A stretch of DNA of 64,000 nucleotides from Polyangium spumosum. Lineage in GTDB: Bacteria; Myxococcota_A; Polyangia; Polyangiales; Polyangiaceae. How positions within the stretch are numbered: the stretch's first letter is position 1; every line of letters starts with the position of its first letter. The DNA lies in assembly GCF_009649845.1 (NCBI RefSeq), contig NZ_WJIE01000008.1, forward strand, positions 310,001 through 374,000, read 5' to 3'. The notes below the pieces were generated by a model that made no database searches, had not been told where the DNA came from, and saw only the letters and a program-made list of their open reading frames with translations. Position numbers and translations under genes: made by a program. Below are positions 49,201-58,041 of this stretch, piece after piece.

Positions 49201-52048
49201 GGCGACGGCATAACTCCTCCAGGTCGTAGGTGGCCTGGATCCGCTCCCAGAGCGCCTCGGCGCTGTCCGGGTCCTCGACCACCGCGACGAGGAGCGCGCG
49301 GACCTGCTCGTCGGAGAAGAAGCGCAGCTCGAACCTGCGCGCCATCGTCGGTCCGCCGAGGGACGCCGTGAGCGCCCGCTCGAGGGCCTTGTGCATTTCG
49401 CCTTCGGTCGGGAAGTAATGGTCCCGCGACGACAGGACGATACGCCCATCATGCTCGGCCGTGTCGAAGATGTCCGTCAGACGCTGCGGCAGCTCGGAGG
49501 CCGTGACGCGGGTCGCCATCTCGTCGAACCCGTCGAAGACCGGGAAAAACCGGCCCGAGCGGATGACGAGGCGGAGGGCCGCGCGATTCTCCGGAGTATC
49601 GGGGAGCCGAGCAGCCTCGAGGAGCTGGGCCCTCGGCGACTTGGCCGAGCTGCCGGCCAGATCGACGAGCAGAGGACGCGGCCCCTCGGGCGCGTCCCAT
49701 AACTCGAGCGCCCATTCGGCGAGCAGCGTGGATTTGCCGGATCCGTACTCGCCGAGGATGATCGCAGCCTTGAGCTCGGGTCCCATCCCGCGCGGACGAG
49801 CGCTGAGCCACCCCGCGAGGGCCGAACGCGCGGGCTCGATCACGGTCTCGCGGCGAGCGGTGCTTCCGTCGTACGAAACGTGCTCGTGCGCGAGGCTTGG
49901 CTCGACGAAGTGCCCATCGACATCCGAGAGGCGTCGCTCCCGAAGCGCGCGTACGGCCTCGCGGGCCCCCTGAAACCGCGCGAGGATCGCCGCGAACCGC
50001 CGCCCGAACGCCTCATCGTCGACGACCTCGAAGCCCTCGATGTCCATTCCCCACTCCTCGAACGCCTCGCGGAGCGGGTCGTGGGAGGCCTCGTCGAGTC
50101 GCGCGGAGTGCCTCTCCTCCGTGGCCTCGGGGTCGTCCTCGAATTCGTCCTCGTCTCCGGGATTCGTTTCAGGGCGACGCCGCAGGATACGATATGTCGG
50201 CTCGTACGTCGCCAACCAGAGCTTCTGGTTGCGCCGAACGAGCAGGAAGATCTTGCCGCCTTTGAACGTGACGCCCGGCCTGCGCCACCTCACCATGCTC
50301 GTGCCGTGCATGATCCAAACAGTCTGAACGACCACGGCTGCCACGGGCTCGTCGCCCTCCGCGGCGAGCAGGTTGGAGAACGCCGTCGCGGAGTGCGCGG
50401 CGTGCATTCTGATGATCCCCATGAGAAACCGGGCTTTCCCGTCTTCGTCCGGCGCATGCTCGCTGCGCGGCAGCTCTGGATCGAATTTGATATACGGGAA
50501 GATCTGAGCCAATTCTCGCTCGGAGATACGCGGCTCGAGGTCCTGCGCCCGGCGCCGGATGATCAGGCTCACGCCGTTCGTCGCGGTCAAGTTTTTTCCG
50601 TAATAATCGGCTGGAGAGGGTTCGCCGTCGACACGGCCACGGACCAACCGTTTCTCCTTCTCGACCTCGGCCTGCGCCTCTTCCACGAGCGTAGGCATTC
50701 GCACGCGCGACGCCTCGTCGAGGAGCTTCGCGACCTTCGCCCCGAGCGCCGGAGTCTGCGCGAGCCAGCGCACCACCACTTCCTTGGTCGCCGTGAGGTG
50801 CGCCGCTCGCAAGATGTCCATCGGCAACACCGTCGGATGCAGGGGAAGCTCACAGGCGAGTTGCGCCACCACTTCGTTGCTCGGGATATACCTCGCGTCC
50901 TCCAGCAATCGATCGAGGCGCTCCTTGCGCGTCGGCGTCGCCGCGTCGCGCACCTGCTCGAGGAGAGCGCGATGCGCGTGGATGTGTCGGAGCGCGTCGT
51001 CGAGCTCGAGACCACTCTCCGGGTCGAGGATCTCGCCGAGCGCGAGGCCCCAATCCGAATACTTCTTTGTGAGCGGCCACGCCTTGTAGACCAGGGTCGC
51101 CGCGGCCTCCGGCCGCACCGGGCGCGTCTTCGCATACCGCGTCGAGCCGCCCGGCCGCTCGTACCCGAGGTCGATCTCCGCGACGAGGAGCCCTTCCTCC
51201 CGGGGCCGCAGGCACCCGGGCTTCTGGGGGTAGGGGAGGAGCTCCGAATGCCGCTCCTCGTCCACGAAGAAGGCCGTCCCCCCGCCGCTCGCGTGGTCGG
51301 CGTAAAGGACCGGCCGGCCATACCGCCTGGCCTCTTCCCACGCCTTGGCCTGAAACTCGGGAATCGAATGTGCGGAGGTCCAGCTCGGCACGGCGAGGAA
51401 GCGGCATGCGGACAGCTTCTTCGCGACGTGCTCCTGGTAGAGAGGGCTCTCGCGATGGAGAAAATCGAGACAGATGAGCACGCCCATGGGGCCGGGAAAC
51501 CCTTCGGGCATCGGGACAGGCGCCCATGCGTCACCGGGCTCGATCTCCTCGTGGACCGCGGCCGCCGGGTGGAGCTTCGGGACGAGCGCGAGAATGCGGC
51601 CGGCGTGAAGGACGGGCGCGACGGCTTGGCCGAGCTTTGGAAGGGTGTCCTTGGTGCAGCCCAGGTCCTCGTACACCCCGCTGTGAAGCCCCTCGCGCTC
51701 GACCCGGTGGGTCCCTGCGACGACGACCATCGGGCCGGCTGTCTGCGCGAGGGGCGCGAGGATGTCCCACGGGACGCTGTACTCCGGCAGGACGACGATC
51801 TTCACCTCCCAGGAGCGGCACGTCTGGAGGATGCTGTCGAGGCGAGCGAGGAGCTGAGCGCAATAGGCTTCTCGAACCCGCAGGCGCAAGTCCTCGAAGC
51901 GACGGCGCACCTCCGGCGGGATGTCGCTGCTCACGGGCAGGAACGGCGTGATGCCGCCGGGATCCTCGAGCGGACTGCGAAACTGCGCGAACAACGCAGG
52001 ATGGTAGTCGAGCTGGACAACGGCGACCCGGACGAACGCGCTCTCCAT
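46202..52048 (-). CDS. Nitrilase-NACHT-pentapeptide-WD40 STAND protein
   Basis: 1948 aa from ATG 52048. Residues 1-~330 are a nitrilase (CN-hydrolase) domain with an apparently complete triad: E89 in VVLPEYS, K158 in VPKLHP, C193 in LICLDF. A ~400-residue linker region follows. The NACHT NTPase has Walker A GEYGSGKST (~769) and Walker B FDGFDEM (~841). Pentapeptide repeats (A(D/N)LxG type) lie at ~1176-1272, then a WD40 propeller to the C-terminus. This is the tripartite plan of STAND immune receptors: effector, switch, sensor. Flanking defence genes support an antiviral role (inference). A nitrilase effector is unusual. Confidence 0.9.
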   Translation of the reverse strand: MESAFVRVAVVQLDYHPALFAQFRSPLEDPGGITPFLPVSSDIPPEVRRRFEDLRLRVREAYCAQLLARLDSILQTCRSWEVKIVVLPEYSVPWDILAPLAQTAGPMVVVAGTHRVEREGLHSGVYEDLGCTKDTLPKLGQAVAPVLHAGRILALVPKLHPAAAVHEEIEPGDAWAPVPMPEGFPGPMGVLICLDFLHRESPLYQEHVAKKLSACRFLAVPSWTSAHSIPEFQAKAWEEARRYGRPVLYADHASGGGTAFFVDEERHSELLPYPQKPGCLRPREEGLLVAEIDLGYERPGGSTRYAKTRPVRPEAAATLVYKAWPLTKKYSDWGLALGEILDPESGLELDDALRHIHAHRALLEQVRDAATPTRKERLDRLLEDARYIPSNEVVAQLACELPLHPTVLPMDILRAAHLTATKEVVVRWLAQTPALGAKVAKLLDEASRVRMPTLVEEAQAEVEKEKRLVRGRVDGEPSPADYYGKNLTATNGVSLIIRRRAQDLEPRISERELAQIFPYIKFDPELPRSEHAPDEDGKARFLMGIIRMHAAHSATAFSNLLAAEGDEPVAAVVVQTVWIMHGTSMVRWRRPGVTFKGGKIFLLVRRNQKLWLATYEPTYRILRRRPETNPGDEDEFEDDPEATEERHSARLDEASHDPLREAFEEWGMDIEGFEVVDDEAFGRRFAAILARFQGAREAVRALRERRLSDVDGHFVEPSLAHEHVSYDGSTARRETVIEPARSALAGWLSARPRGMGPELKAAIILGEYGSGKSTLLAEWALELWDAPEGPRPLLVDLAGSSAKSPRAQLLEAARLPDTPENRAALRLVIRSGRFFPVFDGFDEMATRVTASELPQRLTDIFDTAEHDGRIVLSSRDHYFPTEGEMHKALERALTASLGGPTMARRFELRFFSDEQVRALLVAVVEDPDSAEALWERIQATYDLEELCRRPILLAMIIATRNELLGGQVVRRGDLYEACLRRWLRQARGPEPEIFTTEQKRLLAETIAVETWRSGEPGVALETLRRLLHEVFPPHFFDHVPRTAEVLETTGGMFLVRQPADTGDRFRFAHKSFQEYFLASAIVHAAESEPHDLPSVLSVKPLTREVIGFIDEILVGERGLLGSPFVNHVRRWLAGRGTARSQDPSSAADAAANAVRLLVKLARLRGDKGGWIPEKAGLRGVSLVGEDLRSARLVAAKLDGANLCSADLEGANLEGATLRGALLRGARLDSANLRSVLAEETDFTLVTASGATLEGARLDHACLRQSMWVGCRFGGASLKGVDALAWMAPGSEGLEADAGATPADVAWDRIEPAADVPSKEAPARLLSVSFGPDGGRLAMVTHRGDLFVFDVHTQRCLAYLPAALPAQDESNIRWASSADVVVALDPEGAMRAVRLRDLQALQTIGGRFTCIAVDPSGTRVAVSEEDGRIRVVSLSSGEDVAALDSINAPVIEMAFSRNGGSLAVSYASGIGVVWAFAQGGPWTFHADPRGTPLRSMAFHPTDDVLAFSAGDSFLHFLEVSRKRVIRPLLTPELGFERLFFSPSGARIAGVSAGGGTVRVWDVEARQELSRFDLESGPERPAGVTWTHEESKIASFGAAVEIWDHERGVRLSTWRRAPRGAFDLVSWARSSRGIACRGRTRNVAIGDVDGQPLGAACVLSPALEQAPLLIRHEDQLLAGARAAGNRFYLWDAVTGAPIASWPWERYRTPARMILDSSGEMLAVADPFGLTLLRRGDDAPMEGERRRAKTVWTWDWDRVGGDILFVDHDDEWWAWAPGSDARSRGTRLREVWSLRFQPRGRFAAAGHEDGRISFLYGETLEVKSVVRSHEARVWLLEWSPDGSRLASVDEAGVACVWDPGRPHPLVTVTEGAGGALLRTPGGYCEFVDGSADDFRIAFAPLPGSRARLYVPLGGLREALHRPERVTAALAGDLSGDDAEAALAQLGYCRKA

Positions 52049-52221
52049 GTGCGGGCAGGGTAGCGCATCACGAGGGCGTCCGGCTGCCCGCTCGCGTCGG
52101 TTCTGGGAGGCCTCCCCCGACGAGCACCACCCGATGGATCCAATCCACCTCTCTGCGCCCTCGTCACGCCAAGCCCCAGCGTGAGCCGGTGCGTCGGACG
52201 CCGACGCGGATTGGAACTCGC

Positions 52222-55200
52222 TCAGCCCTTCGTGGCGAGCGCCTCTTTCACGAGCAGGATGGCCCACCCCGTGTCGATGTACCGCGTCGACCCCTTCGAC
52301 GTGCCCTCCAGGTATCGCTGCCGGTGCACGAGCTCCTCGTCGAGCCGGCGAGGGTCATCGTTCACCTCGGAAAGCGCAGCGAGGACCCACCCGATATCCG
52401 TCAGGGATACCGTGCGCTCCTCGAATCCACCGGGCCCGCCGTCGATACGCAGACCACCTCGCTTCGCAGGCCCGACGATCCGGAAGCGCTTTCCTTCCCG
52501 CTCGACGACGGCTCCGGCTCCCTTCTCGTGGAGGAGATCCTCGACAAGACGACGAGCCCGCTCCTCGATGGATCGAGGGAGCGTGCGAGAAGCCTCGCGA
52601 CCTTCCCCGAGTGCCCGAAACGTCGGAAGATCGATTCCCGCACACGCCCAGGCCCCATCGTCCTCCATGAAACGGGCGACGCCTGCATACCGCCATGCCT
52701 CGGAACCGTCGGCCCGCGTCAGCACGAACGCCGTTTCGCCGGGCCGCCGCTCGATGCCGGGGAACCGGATCCGATCCGGCGCCACGAGCCTGCCTTTTTC
52801 TTCGATGAGCAGGAATAGATGCCCGTCGATCCGGCCGGTTCGCGGAGGCCCCGAGATCCCGAACGCCTCCGCGAGCTTTTCCTCCTCGATGGTCGCTCCG
52901 ACCTCGGGTCCGAGCGCTTCGGGCTTGACCACCTCCACAAGCATCGCGATGGGCACCATGTGGGCCGTGGCGTCGATGGCAGGAAAGGCATGGTTCTCCG
53001 AGCGCAAGACCCACCGCGCGTCATCCTGAACGACGCGCTTGACAAGGTAACTCGCACCGAGCTGAGGATCTTGTACTTCGACCAGCGCGATCTTGCCCTT
53101 GATTCCTTCCCGGGACTGCCCCCGTGCAAACCGCATCACGAGCCAGTCTCCATCACGAATGGGCTCCTTGCCGCCGAACATGGAATCGCCCGTCGCGCGT
53201 ACGGCGAACCAGCCTTCTCCACGCGCCTTCGTCGGCAGCCGGACTTGCTCGCCTTCGGGGGCGAGCGCAATCGGGTTCCGGGCCGCCCCCGCGGCTGCGA
53301 GCAGCGTGGGGAACGCGGGGAGCGTGCCCCGAACGGTGCTCGCCGCAGCGCGTGGCTCTTCCGGTTCCACCCAGAGATCACCCTTGGGAGAACGCGAGAA
53401 ACGAATCCGAAAATTCGTCCCGGGGTGCCCCGCAGCCAGGCCAAACCAGCGCCTCAAAAGATCCGGTAGCTCGTTCCGCTGCGATCCAAGGGGGCGCGCA
53501 ACATTGCAGAACTGCTGCTGGAACGAGAACTGCCACGTAACTCCGTCCGGCAGTCGCACGTCCTGAAAACCGGAGGGAAGGTCGGGCCATTGCTCGCGGG
53601 AGGGGAGCTTCAGGATGGGATCACGCTTGTTCCAGGTGACCTTCGCCGTGAACGAGACACCGGAGACGTAGTCGTTTCGCCGCGCGCGGTACATGGCGAG
53701 CCGGTAGTCGACGATCTCACGCACCATGGCCGAAAGTACTTCTTCCGCGCCTGGGGGGCAGGGGATCCGCGAGACGAACCGGTCCCCTTCCAGTGCGAAG
53801 AATCGCTTGCCCGGCCCGCTCGTCCAGGCGGCAATCGGGTTGATCCGCCAGTACGCGGCGAACCGGCGCATGTCCGGGTCATGTACATCGGGGAAATCGG
53901 TCACGCCTTCCAGATCGCGCAGAAGCTCGGGGGACCGTGCCATGATCATATAGCTTCTTCGCGCGAGCTCGGGAACGGCGAGCCCATCCCGAAGCGCATC
54001 GGCCTCGAGCAATGCCTCCAGGGTCACCATCTTGTAGCATTTGCTCATCCGCGTGTCCTCGAGCTCCCGGAGAAACTCCTCGGCCACGTCGAGCACGCGT
54101 TTCTCGACCTCGTCGAGATCACCCATGGCGGCGACGAAATGGTAGAATCCCCCATACGCGTCCCGTATCTTCTTAAGGCCGTAGCCCATGCGATACAGCT
54201 CGCCAGCGAGGGGCCTTTGCCCCCGGACCTCACGAAGATCGCGATACGCCTGCTCTGCCGGGCTTCCGCCCTGCGGCGGGAGCAACTTTGCCAGAAGCTC
54301 CTTGGCTTCGAGCTCGAGGTCGATGATACAGCCAGGGGCCATCCTCGCGGCCTGCTCGTCCTCCAGGAAGTCGCGCAGGCTCGTGGGCTCCGGGCCGAGC
54401 GAGATCAGCGTGCGTACCCGCTCCAGGAACACCCGGTGATTGCCCACGAAATCGAGGACGACGAGGCGCGTCTTCCCATCGGTGGAGCGAAGGCCCCGGC
54501 CGAGCTGCTGAAGAAAGACGACCGGAGACTCCGTCGGGCGGAGCATCACGACGCGGTCGATGGCCGGAATGTCGATGCCTTCGTTGAAGAGGTCCACGGT
54601 GCAGAGCGCGTCGAGCGTCCCATCGACGATCCCCGCAATGGCACCCTCTCGCGACGCCGAGGTCGGACCCGAATGGACGGCGGCCGCGCGAATGCCCTGC
54701 GCCACGAGGAACGCGCAAGCATGGTCGGCGTGGCGAATGGAGCAACAGAAGACGAGCGTGCGCTTCCCTGCATGCTCCTGCCAGGCGCGGAACATCCGTT
54801 CGATCCGAGCGTCCGTGTCGACGGCTTGCTCCAGCGCCTCGGGATCGAAGCGACGATTGCGGAACGGGATGGCGTTGTAATTCGTATCGTCCTTCAGGCC
54901 GAAGTAGGCGAAGGGCACGAGCAGGCCGCGCTGGATCCCCACGCCGATGTCGGCGCGGTAGGCCACGTGGTCATCGAAGAGCCCCGCCACGTCTGCGCCA
55001 TCGGCTCGTTCCGGGGTGGCTGTGAGTCCAAGGAGAAAGCGTGGCTTCAGCCTATCGATGATGCTCCGGTAACTTGGCGCTGTGCCGTGATGGACTTCGT
55101 CGACGATGACGTAGTCGAACCCATCGGTGGCGAGGCGCGCGAGGTGCTCCGGGCGAGAGAGCTTCTGGATGGACGCGAGGACGAGGTCTCCTTCGAGGTC

Positions 55201-56478
55201 GCCCTTGTCGCCGACGAACCATCCAAAGCGAACGCGTGCATCGCGGAGCTGACGTCGAAAGGTACTTGCTGCTTGCAGGAGCAGCTCTTCTCGGTGAGCG
55301 AGAAGAAGAACGCGGGGGCGTTTGCCGTGTACCTCGCCGAAAGCCGCGACATCGAACGCCGCGAGCCATGTCTTGCCGAGGCCCGTCGCCAGGACACAGA
55401 GCGCGCGATTGCGCCCGGCGGCACGTGACCGTGCGAGGGCGGCCAGAGCTTCCCGCTGGATGGGGTGCGGCTGGGGCGGCGGCGCCTTCGACTCGTCATC
55501 TTCCTCTCCCGGGGGTAGCGTGAAGACAGGCGTCTCTCGGGCCCGCCGTGCATAGTCTGCGACCCAATCGGCCGTGAGCGGAATGGCGGCGGTCCACCAC
55601 TGCTCGTAAGCATCGACGATGGCCTGATACGCAGCTCGGTCACGGTGACGGTCCACGCGAACGTTCCACTCGACGCCCGTGCGCAGCGCGGCATGCGAAA
55701 GATTGCTCGATCCGACGAAAGCTGCGCCGAAGTTAGGGCCCTCGAAACGCCATGACTTGGGGTGGAAGGACCGGACGCCCTCGGGTAAGCGCACCCCTTC
55801 GACGATCCGGGCCTCGAAGCATCCGGGGGACGAGCCATCCGCAGTGATGCGTGCCTCCCAGGTGTCCATCCAGTCACGGAGCTTTGCGAGGGCCTCGCTC
55901 TGGGTGATGTTGAGGTAATCGCCCGTGATGAGTCGGACGCGGGCGCCGCGCGAGAGGGCGCCGGCGACATGGGCCTCGAGCAAGCTGACGCCGCTCTGCT
56001 GAACGAACGCCGCGAGAATGGCGATATCCGTGGCTCGCCGGAAGAGGGGATCGATGTGCCGGAGAAATGGGTCGACCTTGCCGCCACGGGTGAGGGGATC
56101 GGGCCGCTGTTCCAGGTAATTGCCTTTGCCTGGGATGACGTGCCGCACGCCGCCGCGGGGATCGTCGACGTCGCCGCGATAACGAGGGATGACGTGCACG
56201 TGCATGTGCATGACGGTCTGCCCTGCGGCTTCACCTGCATTGATACCGATGTTGTAGCCGTCCGGGGAGAGCTCCGCGTCGATCTTGCGCTTGACCTCGT
56301 CGACGAGCTGGAAGATGGCCGCCTGCTCCTCGGGTGTCGCATCGAACCAGGTCGCGATGAGCCGGCGCGGGATGACGAGGGTGTGACCGGGGCTCACCGG
56401 GTAGAGGTCGGGGACCGCGAACGCGAGGGCGTTGCTTGCGAGCCAGGACGACGATGAAATCTCCAGGAACGGGGACAC
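52222..56478 (-). CDS. HIT-PLD-helicase-S24 fusion protein, copy 2
   Basis: 1418 aa, GTG start, the same length and domain order as copy 1 with most residues identical. HIT with HMHVHVIPR, PLD with FHPKSW/GSSNLS, helicase with ATGLGKT/DEVHHG, S24 with GDSMFGG and LVKRVV are all intact. Differences cluster in the first 20 residues, the linker at ~330 and the region around residue 1060. Conservation of every catalytic motif in both copies argues that both are functional. It is the first gene of a minus-strand run continuing into nitrilase-NACHT (173 bp gap), McrB and McrC. Confidence 0.9.
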   Translation of the reverse strand: MSPFLEISSSSWLASNALAFAVPDLYPVSPGHTLVIPRRLIATWFDATPEEQAAIFQLVDEVKRKIDAELSPDGYNIGINAGEAAGQTVMHMHVHVIPRYRGDVDDPRGGVRHVIPGKGNYLEQRPDPLTRGGKVDPFLRHIDPLFRRATDIAILAAFVQQSGVSLLEAHVAGALSRGARVRLITGDYLNITQSEALAKLRDWMDTWEARITADGSSPGCFEARIVEGVRLPEGVRSFHPKSWRFEGPNFGAAFVGSSNLSHAALRTGVEWNVRVDRHRDRAAYQAIVDAYEQWWTAAIPLTADWVADYARRARETPVFTLPPGEEDDESKAPPPQPHPIQREALAALARSRAAGRNRALCVLATGLGKTWLAAFDVAAFGEVHGKRPRVLLLAHREELLLQAASTFRRQLRDARVRFGWFVGDKGDLEGDLVLASIQKLSRPEHLARLATDGFDYVIVDEVHHGTAPSYRSIIDRLKPRFLLGLTATPERADGADVAGLFDDHVAYRADIGVGIQRGLLVPFAYFGLKDDTNYNAIPFRNRRFDPEALEQAVDTDARIERMFRAWQEHAGKRTLVFCCSIRHADHACAFLVAQGIRAAAVHSGPTSASREGAIAGIVDGTLDALCTVDLFNEGIDIPAIDRVVMLRPTESPVVFLQQLGRGLRSTDGKTRLVVLDFVGNHRVFLERVRTLISLGPEPTSLRDFLEDEQAARMAPGCIIDLELEAKELLAKLLPPQGGSPAEQAYRDLREVRGQRPLAGELYRMGYGLKKIRDAYGGFYHFVAAMGDLDEVEKRVLDVAEEFLRELEDTRMSKCYKMVTLEALLEADALRDGLAVPELARRSYMIMARSPELLRDLEGVTDFPDVHDPDMRRFAAYWRINPIAAWTSGPGKRFFALEGDRFVSRIPCPPGAEEVLSAMVREIVDYRLAMYRARRNDYVSGVSFTAKVTWNKRDPILKLPSREQWPDLPSGFQDVRLPDGVTWQFSFQQQFCNVARPLGSQRNELPDLLRRWFGLAAGHPGTNFRIRFSRSPKGDLWVEPEEPRAAASTVRGTLPAFPTLLAAAGAARNPIALAPEGEQVRLPTKARGEGWFAVRATGDSMFGGKEPIRDGDWLVMRFARGQSREGIKGKIALVEVQDPQLGASYLVKRVVQDDARWVLRSENHAFPAIDATAHMVPIAMLVEVVKPEALGPEVGATIEEEKLAEAFGISGPPRTGRIDGHLFLLIEEKGRLVAPDRIRFPGIERRPGETAFVLTRADGSEAWRYAGVARFMEDDGAWACAGIDLPTFRALGEGREASRTLPRSIEERARRLVEDLLHEKGAGAVVEREGKRFRIVGPAKRGGLRIDGGPGGFEERTVSLTDIGWVLAALSEVNDDPRRLDEELVHRQRYLEGTSKGSTRYIDTGWAILLVKEALATKG

Positions 56479-56685
56479 GCAGCGTGAAGAGTAAGCGAAC
56501 GGGGCAGGTTAGGGCAGAGAATTGCAGAGGAACGAGCGTCTCGCTCGGGTTGGCGCGCGTCTCCGTGCTGGGGTACACGGGGCCGCCCACGAAGTCCTCG
56601 GACCCCCGGAGCGTCGTCTGCCCCGCGCGCTCGGGGTCAGCCACACTGTTGCATCGATGGCGCATCCTGGTGGAAGATCGAGGCG
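56479..56685. promoter_or_regulatory. Divergent promoter region between two defence operons
   Basis: 207 bp between the GTG of helicase copy 2 and the ATG of the DUF6361-like gene. It contains an inverted repeat CGAGCG-TCT-CGCTCG at 56533-56547, a candidate operator or hairpin. No -35/-10 pair could be fixed. Confidence 0.4.
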
Positions 56686-58041
56686 ATGGCGCGGAAGACG
56701 CTCCGGGCAGAGGCAGTCCCCTTCGGCTGGGTGGAGATCTCCGACGCCGCCCTGCAGCGACTCCGTCGCGAGCTGGAGCAGAAGGGGCAAGGGGTGGTGG
56801 ACGAGATGGGCGTGCTCGCGATCCACACCGGGTACGCGGACCACTTCTTTCCGGGCACCTCGGTGCTCCAGACCCGTGCGCGCTACCTCTTTTTCGTATG
56901 CTGGAACTTCCTCTGGCTGGCCCGCCAGCGCGGCATCACGGCGGCGAACCTCGCCAAGCGCAAGGACGAAGCAGATCTTTGGGTGACCCGCAACCTCGTC
57001 GCGACCCAGAAACCGGCCGCATCCCCGGGGGGGACCGGACCCGACATGCAGGGCATCATCGGTGTGAACGTGTTTTACGAGAAACCACCGCGACTCCCAG
57101 CGCAGCGGGTGGACTTCGTCTACTGGACGGCCCTCCGGCGGTGGGGCTTCTACCGCAGCCGTACCGCGTACGATCGCGCGCAGCTGTTCCGTCGCTGGCG
57201 CGGGGCTGCTATCGGTCGGGTTGGCGAGGCCGTGGACGAGGGCCAGGACGACACGATTCGCGCCGAGCGGCTAGCGGAGTTCATGGTTCCGACAGCCCCG
57301 ACCGATTGGCAAAAAGAAGAGTGCAGCGGGCTCACCTTCGAATTGACTGGTCCGGAGGCTCGCTGGCTGCAAGAGCGGCTCCTTTCGCTCGACGAGGTCG
57401 CCGAGGGCCCGCGTCTCCTCGCAAAGGCGGCCGAGCTCTGCGCGCAGACACCACCTCGCATGGACCCCGACGCGCGTCCCTGGGATGATCCGCTCGCCGT
57501 GGAAGCGGCAAGAGCCGCCCGGCAATCCGACCGCCTGGAGCGCGCGCGCCAGGCATCGGCGCTCGCGTACTACGTTCGCGCGATTTACGGGGCGCTCGTC
57601 GAGTGGGTCGTCGAAGTCACCGCCCGAACACACCGCGATGTTCCGCTCCGCCATTACCGTGATCGGCTCGCTGACCTCGCCGGCAACCGCAGTGTGCGTG
57701 ACGCATCCCTCGCGATGTCGCTGCCGGACCTTTATACGGACGTGCCGCGGATCCCCAGCCGCTTGCGCCGCGCCCTGGAGCACGTGCAGGGGGGCCTCCG
57801 CAGGATCGCGCAGGGCGAGGACGCCGAGGCGGTCTTCATGAACGAAGACACGCACCGCCTGTTCGAGGCTGTCGAGCGCGACCGGAAAGGGGCGCGGGCG
57901 CGCCTCACACGCACCGACCAGGGGGCAGCGCGACGGGTGGGATTCGGGCCCGACACCGTCGGCGTGTACGATCTCGACTACCGCTGGGGCCGGGTGCGCT
58001 CTCTGCTGTGGGATCTCCACCGGGGCCTCGCACGCCCATGA
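56686..58041 (+). CDS. DUF6361-like protein, first gene of helicase operon
   Basis: 451 aa from ATG 56686. The start pattern FGWVEISDAALQRLR, then HFFPGTSVLQTRARYLFFV, matches the DUF6361 group (WVDFSE..., FPGTSTIQTRARYFLF). No catalytic motif is evident. The rest is helical, with Trp/Arg-rich segments. It overlaps the PLD gene by ATGA. Members are seen beside PLD and helicase genes in defence islands; the role within the complex is unknown. Confidence 0.82.
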   Translation: MARKTLRAEAVPFGWVEISDAALQRLRRELEQKGQGVVDEMGVLAIHTGYADHFFPGTSVLQTRARYLFFVCWNFLWLARQRGITAANLAKRKDEADLWVTRNLVATQKPAASPGGTGPDMQGIIGVNVFYEKPPRLPAQRVDFVYWTALRRWGFYRSRTAYDRAQLFRRWRGAAIGRVGEAVDEGQDDTIRAERLAEFMVPTAPTDWQKEECSGLTFELTGPEARWLQERLLSLDEVAEGPRLLAKAAELCAQTPPRMDPDARPWDDPLAVEAARAARQSDRLERARQASALAYYVRAIYGALVEWVVEVTARTHRDVPLRHYRDRLADLAGNRSVRDASLAMSLPDLYTDVPRIPSRLRRALEHVQGGLRRIAQGEDAEAVFMNEDTHRLFEAVERDRKGARARLTRTDQGAARRVGFGPDTVGVYDLDYRWGRVRSLLWDLHRGLARP

